A stretch of 64,000 bases of DNA from Methanolobus sp. GTDB lineage: Archaea > Halobacteriota > Methanosarcinia > Methanosarcinales > Methanosarcinaceae. The notes under the pieces were generated by a model. The model ran no database searches and had not been told where the DNA came from. It saw only the letters and a list, made by a program, of their open reading frames with translations. This document shows, one piece after another, positions 1-8,604 of the stretch (the stretch's first letter is position 1; every line of letters starts with the position of its first letter). The stretch covers positions 1 to 64,000 of the forward strand of contig NZ_JAUXNK010000092.1 of the NCBI RefSeq assembly GCF_030682845.1, given 5' to 3'. The translations under genes and the position numbers were made by a program.

Positions 1-414
1 GAACTATCTAAGATAGCGTAAGCTATCCTAAAATTAAGGTGAAAAGGAACAAAAACATAAAAATCTTGGATGAAGTGGGACGAGTAACAACTTGAATTTA
101 TCAGATGCTTAAAAAAAGAGGGTTAATCTGAATCCTCTATATTATAAACCAATATCGAAACTACCTTCTGACTCACCACCATTTTAAGCACTAGATAAAT
201 TAGAATTATATCAGCTTGTATATATATTATAAATACACACAAAATCTCGTCAATTTGACTAGGGATTTTAATTTTTGCTGCTGCTAAAATAGAATTCTGT
301 AATAAAATAACTTGTCACCAGTATTATTAATAAAAGGTCATGTTAAATAGAGAAAAGACCTACTGATTATTGCGGGTCGTGGGGAAAATGAACCGCAACA
401 CGGGAGTGGATTAG

Positions 415-606
415 TTGAGAGATGTTGGGGAACATCTCGGATTCGTTAAGGAGAGAGGCGCCTTAAAGCGTGGTGGTTTCCAGGCGCCTCATCCTGCTTT
501 CACAACAGAGTTGTGGATGTGGGGATTGAAGAGATATTGGGGAATATCTCGGATTCGTAAGGAGAGAGGTGCTTCAAAGCGTGGTGGTTTTCCAAGCACC
601 TCATCC
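415..606. repeat. Two tandem copies of a two-hairpin element, about 75 nt each (419-490 and 531-602)
   Basis: Copy A: GAGATGTT-GGGG-AACATCTC (419-438) and GAGGCGCCT..AGGCGCCTC (455-463/482-490). Copy B: GAGATATT-GGGG-AATATCTC (531-550) and GAGGTGCTT..AAGCACCTC (566-574/594-602). Conserved loop AAAGCGTGGTGGTTT. Stem changes are compensatory. Confidence 0.75.
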
Positions 607-704
607 TACCTTCCAACTACACAGGAAATAGTTTTTCTGGTATAAATCGTTCTCGTAATCGAAAATGTTTTCACACGAGAAATATTTTGATTACAGTTGG
701 GTTA

Positions 705-810
705 CTGGTGTTGAATCTTTCAGATAATGCTCAAATAATTCTTTACCCCATTGAATAGCACGTGGAGTACCGCATAAAATACGGTTATTATCAAAAATTC
801 AACGTGAGCT
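705..810 (-). pseudogene. C-terminal remnant of a FilR1-domain (DUF1724) transcriptional regulator
   Basis: Minus-strand translation FDNNRILCGTPRAIQWGKELFEHYLKDSTPVTQ aligns with LDNKYILCSEPSALSWAKELFNHYLKDA at 3431-3634 and with the C-termini of the intact FilR1 regulators in this window. Confidence 0.6.
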
Positions 811-1373
811 GGAAAAGATACAAGACCCCTAAGGACTATTATCTAATTGTATTTGTGGGAAGGGACACTGTGGATAATAAAGAAAACAACGGACTCGATG
901 AATCAAACATCGATATGGCTTCAACTGAATTACATGACTTAACTAAGTTCTGGAATGGACTGAGTTTATGGGAACGTGACCAATCGATAATAACAGTGGA
1001 GGATTTCTTGGGCAGAGCATCACTCTGTTCATCTGACACATCAACAAAGCAATTTGAAAAGATGCGTGAAAATATTAAGTTTTTTTCATTGTCAAATCAT
1101 ATAGAAAAACAATCCCAAATTAAGTCTTTGCTCATTGAGTCATCAACAGATTTGACGAATGAGCAGAAAAAACCCAACTTTAATGCCTGCATGGAGATTA
1201 TCCTATCTCTATCACGGGAAGAACTATTGAACTTGGGTGATTATATGGGGATGAATAAAGCAAGATTGAGTCTTATCAAGTCTGCAGAATTGTGTCGGTT
1301 ATATGAAGAGACCTTAACAACAAAGAGTATTGCTGTATTCTTTGCTGTTCGAAACTATCTTGGGAAGAAGTAA
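762..1373 (+). CDS. Hypothetical protein (true start may be downstream, e.g. GTG near 869)
   Basis: 203-aa ORF; its 5' end overlaps the antisense FilR1 remnant; no family recognised. Confidence 0.5.
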   Translation: MEYRIKYGYYQKFNVSWKRYKTPKDYYLIVFVGRDTVDNKENNGLDESNIDMASTELHDLTKFWNGLSLWERDQSIITVEDFLGRASLCSSDTSTKQFEKMRENIKFFSLSNHIEKQSQIKSLLIESSTDLTNEQKKPNFNACMEIILSLSREELLNLGDYMGMNKARLSLIKSAELCRLYEETLTTKSIAVFFAVRNYLGKK

Positions 1374-1470
1374 ATGTAACAATATTTTGACCAAATGAGT
1401 GGATGCACAATCCATCTACTTTTGGGCGAATGTACTGCAAACTGATGAACCGATTTGCGGGCATATATAG

Positions 1471-1587
1471 GAGGGGTCACACCCTCAGATTCTCGACCAT
1501 TCGGTCTCACTTCGTCAGTGGGCATCCATCGAAGATGGAGCCAGCCAACTCCGTACATATAGGAGTCTAAAAATCCTGCCGAGAATC
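1471..1587. ncRNA. Candidate structured RNA (multi-stem junction)
   Basis: GAGGG/CCCTC 1471-1486; closing stem GATTCTCG 1488-1495 with CGAGAATC 1580-1587; GACC/GGTC 1495-1506; CACT/AGTG 1508-1520; GGC(A)TCCATC-GAA-GATGGAGCC 1521-1542; ACTCC/GGAGT 1548-1566. Strand not determined. Confidence 0.4.
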
Positions 1588-1730
1588 GAGATGGATATAG
1601 TGATATCAATTACTTTTCTATCATACTACTGAATCAATGATTTCTATCTGTTATATGTCGTGACTTCGCTTTTACGACCCTATAGAGGGCCTCTAGTGAG
1701 ATGATTTGCACCAAGCATGCTTATTCAATG

Positions 1731-1795
1731 ACTGATAAAATGGTTGCAGCTAAAGCGATTGTGGTGAATGTCAGACAGGATAGAAGAGTTCACAG
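1731..1795. repeat. Diverged repeat, partner at about 3013-3077
   Basis: GCTAAAGCGATTGTGGTGAATGTCAGACAGGATAG versus GCTAAAAGTGATTGTAATGAACATCAGACAGGGTAG. Confidence 0.5.
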
Positions 1796-1981
1796 CTAGC
1801 ACAAGCAGGCAACCTATATTAGGATATGTTTAAATATACTGCAGTCCTTATATATTTTACTTGTAAACCCATGACACACATGTATCCCAAATAAGTCTAT
1901 TTTGAATGGTGTCAAACGCCTCGTGCGTTATTCAATATTCGATTAGGCTAAGCCTTTTACAAAAGGAATAAAGGGATAAAC

Positions 1982-2293
1982 ATGAAAATAAGGGAAAAGA
2001 TGGAGCAGTGGCTTTGTGAAATATTGGTAATGGATATTTCTGATGAGGAAATGGAAAAGTTCGTTCGTCACGTCCAATTTGATAACATGTGGCATGGGGT
2101 CGTTTCATGCAATTCTAACCCAAATAGGTATTATGGCTTACCTTCTATCCATGACACCTATGGAATGAAATGGGGCGGACGCATGCACATTGACATGGGA
2201 TATCCTGGTGTGCATATAATGCTAGGCCGGCATGCTGCACCTTACTTCATCAATTACATAAAGGAATTGAGGAAGCAAAATAATTTAGGTTAA
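1982..2293 (+). CDS. Hypothetical protein
   Basis: 103-aa ORF with ATG start and no overlapping better candidate; no family recognised. Confidence 0.5.
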   Translation: MKIREKMEQWLCEILVMDISDEEMEKFVRHVQFDNMWHGVVSCNSNPNRYYGLPSIHDTYGMKWGGRMHIDMGYPGVHIMLGRHAAPYFINYIKELRKQNNLG

Positions 2294-2369
2294 GAGGGGT
2301 ACTTCCTCTCTATTATTTAATATGATTATATTATTTAGTTAGTATTTAATTATTGAGTATTACATTTTA

Positions 2370-2925
2370 AACTTCTTGTAGAAATGCATTTCCTGAAGTC
2401 AAATGGTTGGTATTGAAGCTTACAATATCTTTTTGTGGATTACTATAAAATCGATATGGGAAAGTGGGGAAATCATAATGATTGTCAACTTTTACACTAT
2501 TGTAAGGGGGCTGTATTTCTTTTAGACAATCAATTAAAATCCACTCGTCTTGCCACCATCTTTCATCATAATAGACTTCTTTTCTGAAGGGTGGAATATA
2601 CTGTATCTCATTCTCGCTGATTTCTTGTTTATTTAATTTAAAGGATTCAATTCCAAATTTGAAATTAATATTTTTACTTTTGGATGAATAGAAGTATCCT
2701 GTTGTATCAACTTTTACTTGTGTACCGTTGATATCAAGGAATTTTCCGAGATTTGCAAGTAATAGCTGTAAGTGTTCCTTATGCTCTTGTTGAATACCTG
2801 CATTCGATAATCCCCAGCACCAGAAGACTTTTCCATGATCATTATAGAAATCGTAGTGAGCATCAAGATCACCAACCGGAGGGCCTCCATAATATCCTTC
2901 TGGCTGATCTTTCTCTGGTTTAATG
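2370..2925 (-). pseudogene. 5'-truncated gene of unknown family
   Basis: Open minus frame (..KPEKDQPEGYYGGPPVGDLDAHYDFYNDHGKVFWCWGLSNAGIQQEHKEHLQLLLANLGKFLD..) with an in-frame TAG just upstream and no ATG, so absent from the ORF track. Confidence 0.5.
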
Positions 2926-3160
2926 GAGAACTAGATATATCGAAGAAATGTCAGCATCTTGCCCTAGAATCAGCTATGCAGGGACTTTTTGAGTTAGTTC
3001 AGGTATTTGTATGACCTGAAAAATGATGTTGCTAAAAGTGATTGTAATGAACATCAGACAGGGTAGGGGAGTGTGTCTTCTTTTACCAGTTGTTTTTAAT
3101 TCTTCAACATTATAAGACTGTTGCTTCGGTTAACATATCTTAGCAACGGGTGGCTGATTC

Positions 3161-3282
3161 TTAAAGAACATTTTTATCGTTGTCATTTCCCGGCAAATAA
3201 TTAATGGGGATATCTAAATCCATATCTCCACTCACCAAAAACTCCGCGAATACCGGATAGTGATCCGACACCTCCACTGTTT
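3161..3282 (-). pseudogene. C-terminal remnant of an endonuclease/exonuclease/phosphatase (EEP) family protein
   Basis: Minus translation VEVSDHYPVFAEFLVSGDMDLDIPINYLPGNDNDKNVL*; SDHYPVFAEF is the typical EEP C-terminal motif. Confidence 0.5.
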
Positions 3283-3297
3283 ACTCTCTTGTCGGGT

Positions 3298-3382
3298 TAT
3301 ACCGAGGTTATTTCCCCGGGGATAGCTTGGATTCGTAAGGAAAGAGACACCTTAAGCGTGGTGTTTCTGGGTACCTCGCTCT
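3298..3382. repeat. Third, degenerate copy of the two-hairpin element
   Basis: Shares TTGGATTCGTAAGGAAAGAGACACCTTAAGCGTGGTG...GGTACCTC with the copies at 419-602. Confidence 0.6.
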
Positions 3383-3430
3383 GCTTTAACTGTGTAAGAA
3401 CGATTTTTTCTGTATCAAAAATCTTCGTGA

Positions 3431-3634
3431 TTAAAATTCTGCTATCGATATCGCATCTTTCAGATAGTGATTAAATAGTTCCTTTGCCCAGCTAAGAGCA
3501 GAAGGTTCAGAACATAGAATGTACTTATTGTCCAATTTTCCGGTGTTAGTCATTGGACTGAGCAGAACATAATAGTCATTATGCACAAATTCCAGAAAAT
3601 CTATTTTTTTAGGATCAACGTAAAAATGAAGCAA
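3431..3634 (-). pseudogene. C-terminal remnant of a FilR1-domain transcriptional regulator
   Basis: 67 aa covering only the FilR1 C-terminus (SALSWAKELFNHYLKDA); intact paralogs here are about 260 aa. Confidence 0.55.
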
Positions 3635-3693
3635 ATCGGAGATTTTTTATTATTTTCTGTTTTCTCACCATAACCCAACTTTCCGCAGATGTC

Positions 3694-4350
3694 TTGAGAA
3701 TTTTCGGAATTATCTGGATTGCATGTATTTACCAACTACTAGGGAGAATAACAGTACAGATTAGCATTTATCAGGGCGAATATTGTAGTAAGTATTCAAA
3801 GGCCAGGGAAACAATGAGCGAAGATGATATCGCCTATATTGAAGAAGATCTGCGATCTCCCTGTACGCAGGAAATTGCAGTTTTCAGAGCATTTGCCCAG
3901 ATCGTGGAAAGATCCAAAGATGAGATCGTCGTTATTGATACAGCACCAACAGGACATACTCTGCTGCTCCTTGACTCGACCCTAAGTTATCATCGGGAGA
4001 TCGAGCGTTCACAAGGCGACGTCCCGGAAGCCGTTCAAAATCTATTGCCCAAGTTGAGGGATTCTGACAAAACAGAGGTGCTTATCGTTACATTAGCAGA
4101 GACTACACCTGTGCATGAGGCAATGAGACTTGAATCGGACCTGGAACGTGCCGGTATCAGTAGTAAATGGTGGATAATCAATTCAAGCCTGTATGCTACT
4201 CAGACAACAAACAAGACTCTCAGGGCAAAGGCCAGCAATGAGATCGAGTGGATAAACAAGGTTGATGAACACTCTAATGGGAATTTTGCAGTCATAGAAT
4301 GGAAGGCAGATGAAATAAAAGGAGAGAAACTGCTGGACCAGATCGAATAG
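3694..4350 (+). pseudogene. arsA: 5'-truncated ArsA-type arsenite-transporting ATPase
   Basis: ArsA motifs EEDLRSPCTQEIAVFRAF and DTAPTGHTLLLLDS from about 3805 onward; N-terminal Walker A P-loop missing. Confidence 0.8.
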
Positions 4351-4433
4351 TGTGATCATCCAAGATACTTACATTGTGAAAGCAATAGTGATAATTTGGT
4401 ACTTGCTTAGAATACGTGCCATCAATTTCGGCA

Positions 4434-4907
4434 TTATTCCTTGAATGCTTCTGTAATCCATTCTTTGATCTCATCCCTGACCCGACGGAACACCCTGAGC
4501 TGTTCTTCCTTCGAACCTTCAGCCGATGCAGGGTCATCAAAACCCTTGTGGATCACTTTCTTCGCCCTTGGAGAATCGTCATTTTTTGAAGCCGGCACTT
4601 CTAAAGGCATACTGCATATAGGGCAGGCCTGTTTAGCCCGGTCACAGACAGTTATGGCAACATCGAATACAATATCCTGAAACTCTCTGGCCTTTTTGGA
4701 GCGCTGAGAAGAAATGTCAATGCCAATCTCCTGCATGACCTCAATAGCGCGGGGATCCACACGAGTGGCCTCTACTCCAGCGCTATATACCTCATACCAG
4801 TCTCCGTAAGTGGCTCTCAGGAGACCTTCAGCAATCTGGGACCTGGCTGAGTTGTGTGTGCATAGAAATAGAACCTTCTTTTTTTCCTGCAATCTCTTAC
4901 CTGTCAT
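4434..4907 (-). CDS. arsC: Arsenate reductase, low-MW protein tyrosine phosphatase fold
   Basis: KKVLFLCTHNSARSQIAEGLLR active-site loop; ars context. Confidence 0.9.
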   Translation of the reverse strand: MTGKRLQEKKKVLFLCTHNSARSQIAEGLLRATYGDWYEVYSAGVEATRVDPRAIEVMQEIGIDISSQRSKKAREFQDIVFDVAITVCDRAKQACPICSMPLEVPASKNDDSPRAKKVIHKGFDDPASAEGSKEEQLRVFRRVRDEIKEWITEAFKE

Positions 4908-4984
4908 TATCTTATGATTTTATCTGTGATCCTATATATCATTTTGAGGGCAGCTCTAAAAGTTGTCTATGAGAAAGTACTCTT

Positions 4985-5146
4985 TCACCTTTCTGATATT
5001 TTGTGCACCTCACTTGTTATCCCCTTTATCATTTCTCCAACAAGATTTGCCTTTTCACAGTGAGAAGCTTCTTTTGGTTTGCAGTTGAGCAGAATGCTCA
5101 TTAGTCTGTCAGCCAGCCGGTAGAATTCCATATCTTCAAGTGTCAT
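4985..5146 (-). CDS. Small hypothetical protein (53 aa)
   Basis: Minus ORF MTLEDMEFYRLADRLMSILLNCKPKEASHCEKANLVGEMIKGITSEVHKISER*, below the ORF-track length cutoff. Confidence 0.4.
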   Translation of the reverse strand: MTLEDMEFYRLADRLMSILLNCKPKEASHCEKANLVGEMIKGITSEVHKISER

Positions 5147-5202
5147 CAGGAGATTGGATAATCTTTCACCTTTGTTATTGGATTATGTTGTTCGGTCTGG
5201 TC

Positions 5203-5601
5203 TCAATTAGTCAAAGCATCCTCTACTTTGACCAGAATCTCATTGACGTCACTTTCCTGCAGATCCAGACTTCCACCCTTTTTCATACCAAGTTCAGTAA
5301 TTACTATACCCTTGTCTACTGTGAAACCTGCACGTTCCAATGACTTCTTTGCACAGAGAAGAGGACAACCATCGATAGCAACTATCTCGTCGGTCCCTTC
5401 AGTACTTTTTATGATACCAGGAACATTGCCTCCAATCCCGACAGTGCACATGATCTTGCCTTTTCCCTGTTTAGTGAGCTCAACTGCAACTTTGTTTGCC
5501 ATCTGTCCCACATTGGAGCCACCTGCACATGCATATAATCCGATGATTGCCGCTTCACATGCACATTTTACTCCTTGCGTTATTTTTAGTTCTTCTGCCA
5601 T
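5203..5601 (-). CDS. DGC-domain putative zinc-binding protein
   Basis: MAEELKITQGVKCACEAAIIGLYACAGGSNVGQMANKVAVEL..DGCPLLCAKKSLERAGF; start moved from 5625 to the ATG at 5601. Confidence 0.75.
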   Translation of the reverse strand: MAEELKITQGVKCACEAAIIGLYACAGGSNVGQMANKVAVELTKQGKGKIMCTVGIGGNVPGIIKSTEGTDEIVAIDGCPLLCAKKSLERAGFTVDKGIVITELGMKKGGSLDLQESDVNEILVKVEDALTN

Positions 5602-5625
5602 GATATGTCCTTCATTATTTTGCAC

Positions 5626-5859
5626 TTATGATAACCATTCCTTTACTTTCTCTATCGTCGGAACCTTCCCTGCGATCTTTACATCACCATCGATCACAAC
5701 GGCAGGCGTGATCATCACTCCGTAATCCAATGCAGCATTTATGTCCTCGACTTTAACCACTTCAGCATCAATACCAAGCTCGGCAACTGCCTGCTCAACT
5801 AGTTCCTTTGTCTTCTTGCACTTTGCACAACCAGAACCAAGAATTTCTATTTTCATCAT
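5626..5859 (-). CDS. Small thioredoxin-family protein
   Basis: MKIEILGSGCAKCKKTKELVEQAV, CxxC redox motif, 77 aa. Confidence 0.9.
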   Translation of the reverse strand: MMKIEILGSGCAKCKKTKELVEQAVAELGIDAEVVKVEDINAALDYGVMITPAVVIDGDVKIAGKVPTIEKVKEWLS

Positions 5860-5904
5860 ATCACCTTTGCTTATAAAATTATCATATGGGAAGTGAATTT
5901 AACT

Positions 5905-6594
5905 TTACTTCCCTCTTTTTAATATTGAGATCAGTTCGTCCGCATGAGGCATGTTCTTCCTGATCTTGTCGAAAACTGCTTCCATATCATATTCAACTCT
6001 GATGAGCTCGGCCTGTAATGTATCGGTATCAAATACCGCGCAGCTTGCTCGGATATCTCCGTCCCTGGGCTGACCCACGGAGCCGGGGTTTATCAGGGTC
6101 ACATCCCCCACTTTACGTGTGAAGGGGATGTGCGAGTGGCCTATGAATATGAAATCTGCATCGACCTCTTCTATATACTCCTTTACTGTTTCTTCCGGAG
6201 TATCCGGTTTTATGTAATCATAGAAGGACAGGGGGCTTCCATGGGTAAAATATAGTTTTACCTCGTTCTCTATCCGTTCATGATTCATAGGAAGTTTGCG
6301 AAGGAAGTCCATCTGCGTATCATTTAGAATATCTCTTGTGTATTTTCGAGTTGCTATGGAGAGGTGCTTGTATTCATAACCACAGCCGCATTCCATTTCA
6401 AATGCTACTGCATTATCATGGTTTCCCCTGATTGTTAGTATATCCTGCTCTCTAAGCAGGTCGATACATTCACCTGGTGACGGCCCATAGTCCACAAGGT
6501 CACCGAGGCAGATGGCATCATCATGAAGTACAGCCATAACAGCGTCAAGTGCTTCCTTGTTTCCATGGATGTCTGAAATGATCAATAACTTCAT
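5905..6594 (-). CDS. Metallophosphoesterase, YfcE-like
   Basis: MKLLIISDIHGNKEALDAVM, GDLVDYGP, RGNHD, GHSH motifs. Confidence 0.85.
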   Translation of the reverse strand: MKLLIISDIHGNKEALDAVMAVLHDDAICLGDLVDYGPSPGECIDLLREQDILTIRGNHDNAVAFEMECGCGYEYKHLSIATRKYTRDILNDTQMDFLRKLPMNHERIENEVKLYFTHGSPLSFYDYIKPDTPEETVKEYIEEVDADFIFIGHSHIPFTRKVGDVTLINPGSVGQPRDGDIRASCAVFDTDTLQAELIRVEYDMEAVFDKIRKNMPHADELISILKRGK

Positions 6595-6613
6595 CCTTTA
6601 CACCTTTTTTTAC

Positions 6614-7654
6614 TTACAGTATATAGTAGTCGAATACGAATCCTGAGATCATTGCCATGATGACGACCAGCACAATGTATGAAAGTCCCTTTTTAATGCC
6701 CATGACCCTGCTGATCACTATCATGCTGGGAAGGCTCAATGCCGGACCGGCGAGCAGCATAGAAAGAGCGGGGCCTTTAGCCATTCCAAGGATAGTAAGA
6801 GCACTGATTATAGGGACTTCTGTGAGCGTGGAGAAATACATCAATGCAGCAGCTACAGAGGCGATGAAATACGACATGAAATTGCCACCACCTACGTATT
6901 TTACCACTACTTCGGAAGGAAGGAGTTCTACAATGATACCTGCGAAGAAAACGCCTATGAGTAGCAGAGGAGCTATCATCCTCACAAGGAACCAAGTTTC
7001 CTGCATCCAGCTTGCCCTTTCTTCTTTAGTGTACCATTTGAACGACAGATAAACGGTCACGGCTATGAGCGGAATTTCTATAAGGGCCAGGTAAGTCCAG
7101 GATTGTATGATCTCAGGGATCACAAGTATTGCCAGCAACAACAGGAAAAGGTAAACAGTATGTGAATGCTCTTCGCTATTAAAGGTCTTTATTCCCTTTT
7201 TCAGCTCGTTCTTCTTTTCAAACATCAGTGCCATCGTCAATCCAATCACTACCGATAGCAAGATCGCTGCTATTGCCCTGGCGATCCCAATATCATATCC
7301 AAGGATCTTTGCTGTATAGACAATTGCCAGGATATTGATGGCTGGTGCTGAGAACAGGAACGTGGTGGCTGGCCCGATCCCTGCACCTCTTTTGAAGATG
7401 CCCGCAAAAAGAGGAAGCACAGTACAACTGCACACCGCAAGCAGGCAACCGGAAACCGCTGCCACAGAGTAAGAAATGTATTTTGGTGCATCAGCACCGA
7501 AGTATTTCAGCACAGATTCCTTTGAGAAGAGTGATGCAATGGCTCCGGCAAGGAAGAATGCCGGGATCAGACAGAGCAGTACGTGCAAGGCCAGGTATTC
7601 CTGGACGGATTGCAAACCGACGTTCATTAGATGTAGGAGATAATCTTGGGTCAT
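6614..7654 (-). CDS. Permease (DUF318 / ArsP-like family)
   Basis: Multi-pass protein with permease-family spacing; start moved to ATG 7654 (MTQDYLLHLMNVGLQ) because palindromic operators and an AT-rich promoter lie at 7658-7730 inside the called ORF. Confidence 0.8.
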   Translation of the reverse strand: MTQDYLLHLMNVGLQSVQEYLALHVLLCLIPAFFLAGAIASLFSKESVLKYFGADAPKYISYSVAAVSGCLLAVCSCTVLPLFAGIFKRGAGIGPATTFLFSAPAINILAIVYTAKILGYDIGIARAIAAILLSVVIGLTMALMFEKKNELKKGIKTFNSEEHSHTVYLFLLLLAILVIPEIIQSWTYLALIEIPLIAVTVYLSFKWYTKEERASWMQETWFLVRMIAPLLLIGVFFAGIIVELLPSEVVVKYVGGGNFMSYFIASVAAALMYFSTLTEVPIISALTILGMAKGPALSMLLAGPALSLPSMIVISRVMGIKKGLSYIVLVVIMAMISGFVFDYYIL

Positions 7655-7657
7655 GTA

Positions 7658-7675
7658 TTTCAAATGTATTTGAAA
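7658..7675. promoter_or_regulatory. Palindromic operator TTTCAA-N6-TTGAAA
   Basis: TTTCAAATGTATTTGAAA, perfect inverted repeat. Confidence 0.7.
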
Positions 7676-7696
7676 TAAAGTACTTAAAGGTTTCTG

Positions 7697-7714
7697 TTTC
7701 AAAATTAGTTGAAA
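7697..7714. promoter_or_regulatory. Palindromic operator TTTCAA-N6-TTGAAA (second copy)
   Basis: TTTCAAAATTAGTTGAAA, perfect in the arms, 39 bp from the first copy. Confidence 0.7.
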
Positions 7715-7922
7715 TAAATCTATATATGATGAATAGCAACTATTCAATCATATATTCGATAAGTAGTGTATAGAAATGAGGCGTAGTGTGGAAATAATAG
7801 GAAAGGCAGCACTTTCTTTTTGCTACGTGCATGTAGACAGGAGTATTGTGGTAAAGTATCAGTCTTATTTAGGCAGAGGTATATTTTCAGCTTAAGCTGA
7901 ATTCATTTGGGGAAACAAGTGC

Positions 7923-8258
7923 ATGAAAATTCCAGAGCAGATATCCAGGGAAATAAAATTGAGTGGCGGGATAGATAAGATTATTGAAAAATTGCCTGAT
8001 GAAAATCGAATCGTAAAGCAGAGCCTAATATACGATGCTCTTTCATCTCCCCTTAGACTTAAGATATTGAGTCTGCTCTCAATACAACCACTTTGTGCCT
8101 GCATCATTCAGAAAATAACGAAAACCTCTCCATCAAAGCTCTCTTACCATCTTTCAATATTAACTAACAATAATCTAATTGAAGGCAAGAAGGAAGCATC
8201 GTGGATAACATACAGCATTACAGAATTAGGACAGAAATATGTATTTCCAAACTTGTGA
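7923..8258 (+). CDS. ArsR-family winged-helix regulator
   Basis: YDALSSPLRLKILSLLSIQPLCACIIQKITKTSPSKLSYHLSILTNNNLI. Confidence 0.85.
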   Translation: MKIPEQISREIKLSGGIDKIIEKLPDENRIVKQSLIYDALSSPLRLKILSLLSIQPLCACIIQKITKTSPSKLSYHLSILTNNNLIEGKKEASWITYSITELGQKYVFPNL

Positions 8259-8604
8259 GCTTTGGTCATTTAATGCCTATGAACATTGATTAAATCCTAA
8301 TTTTTCAATCGACGCGAACCTTGAAGCGTTTTCAATCTGGCCTTGCCTCCAGCATAAAAAAGAAATAGTCTCTGTATTAATGTTACTTCATGGCTGAGGA
8401 TAATAAAGAGCAAGATAAAAAAGAAAACAAATCAAACGCTTCTGTTTTAAACAGCACTATTGATGAAGAAGAGGATCTTCTGTATACACATCGACAGAAA
8501 AACGATACTGCACAGATGCGATGGAACGCCAGTTTATGCAGGAAACCTGGGAAATAAATTGGGAATAAAAAGAGTAAAGTGGTACGAGTTAGATATTAGG
8601 GCCA

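Noticed and set aside
415-645. 76-aa ORF in the ORF track
   Set aside because: It spans the two hairpin repeats; compensatory stem changes explain the conservation better than coding.
1355-1609. 84-aa minus-strand ORF
   Set aside because: Overlaps the multi-stem structure and shows no recognised domain; I prefer a structured element but cannot exclude coding.
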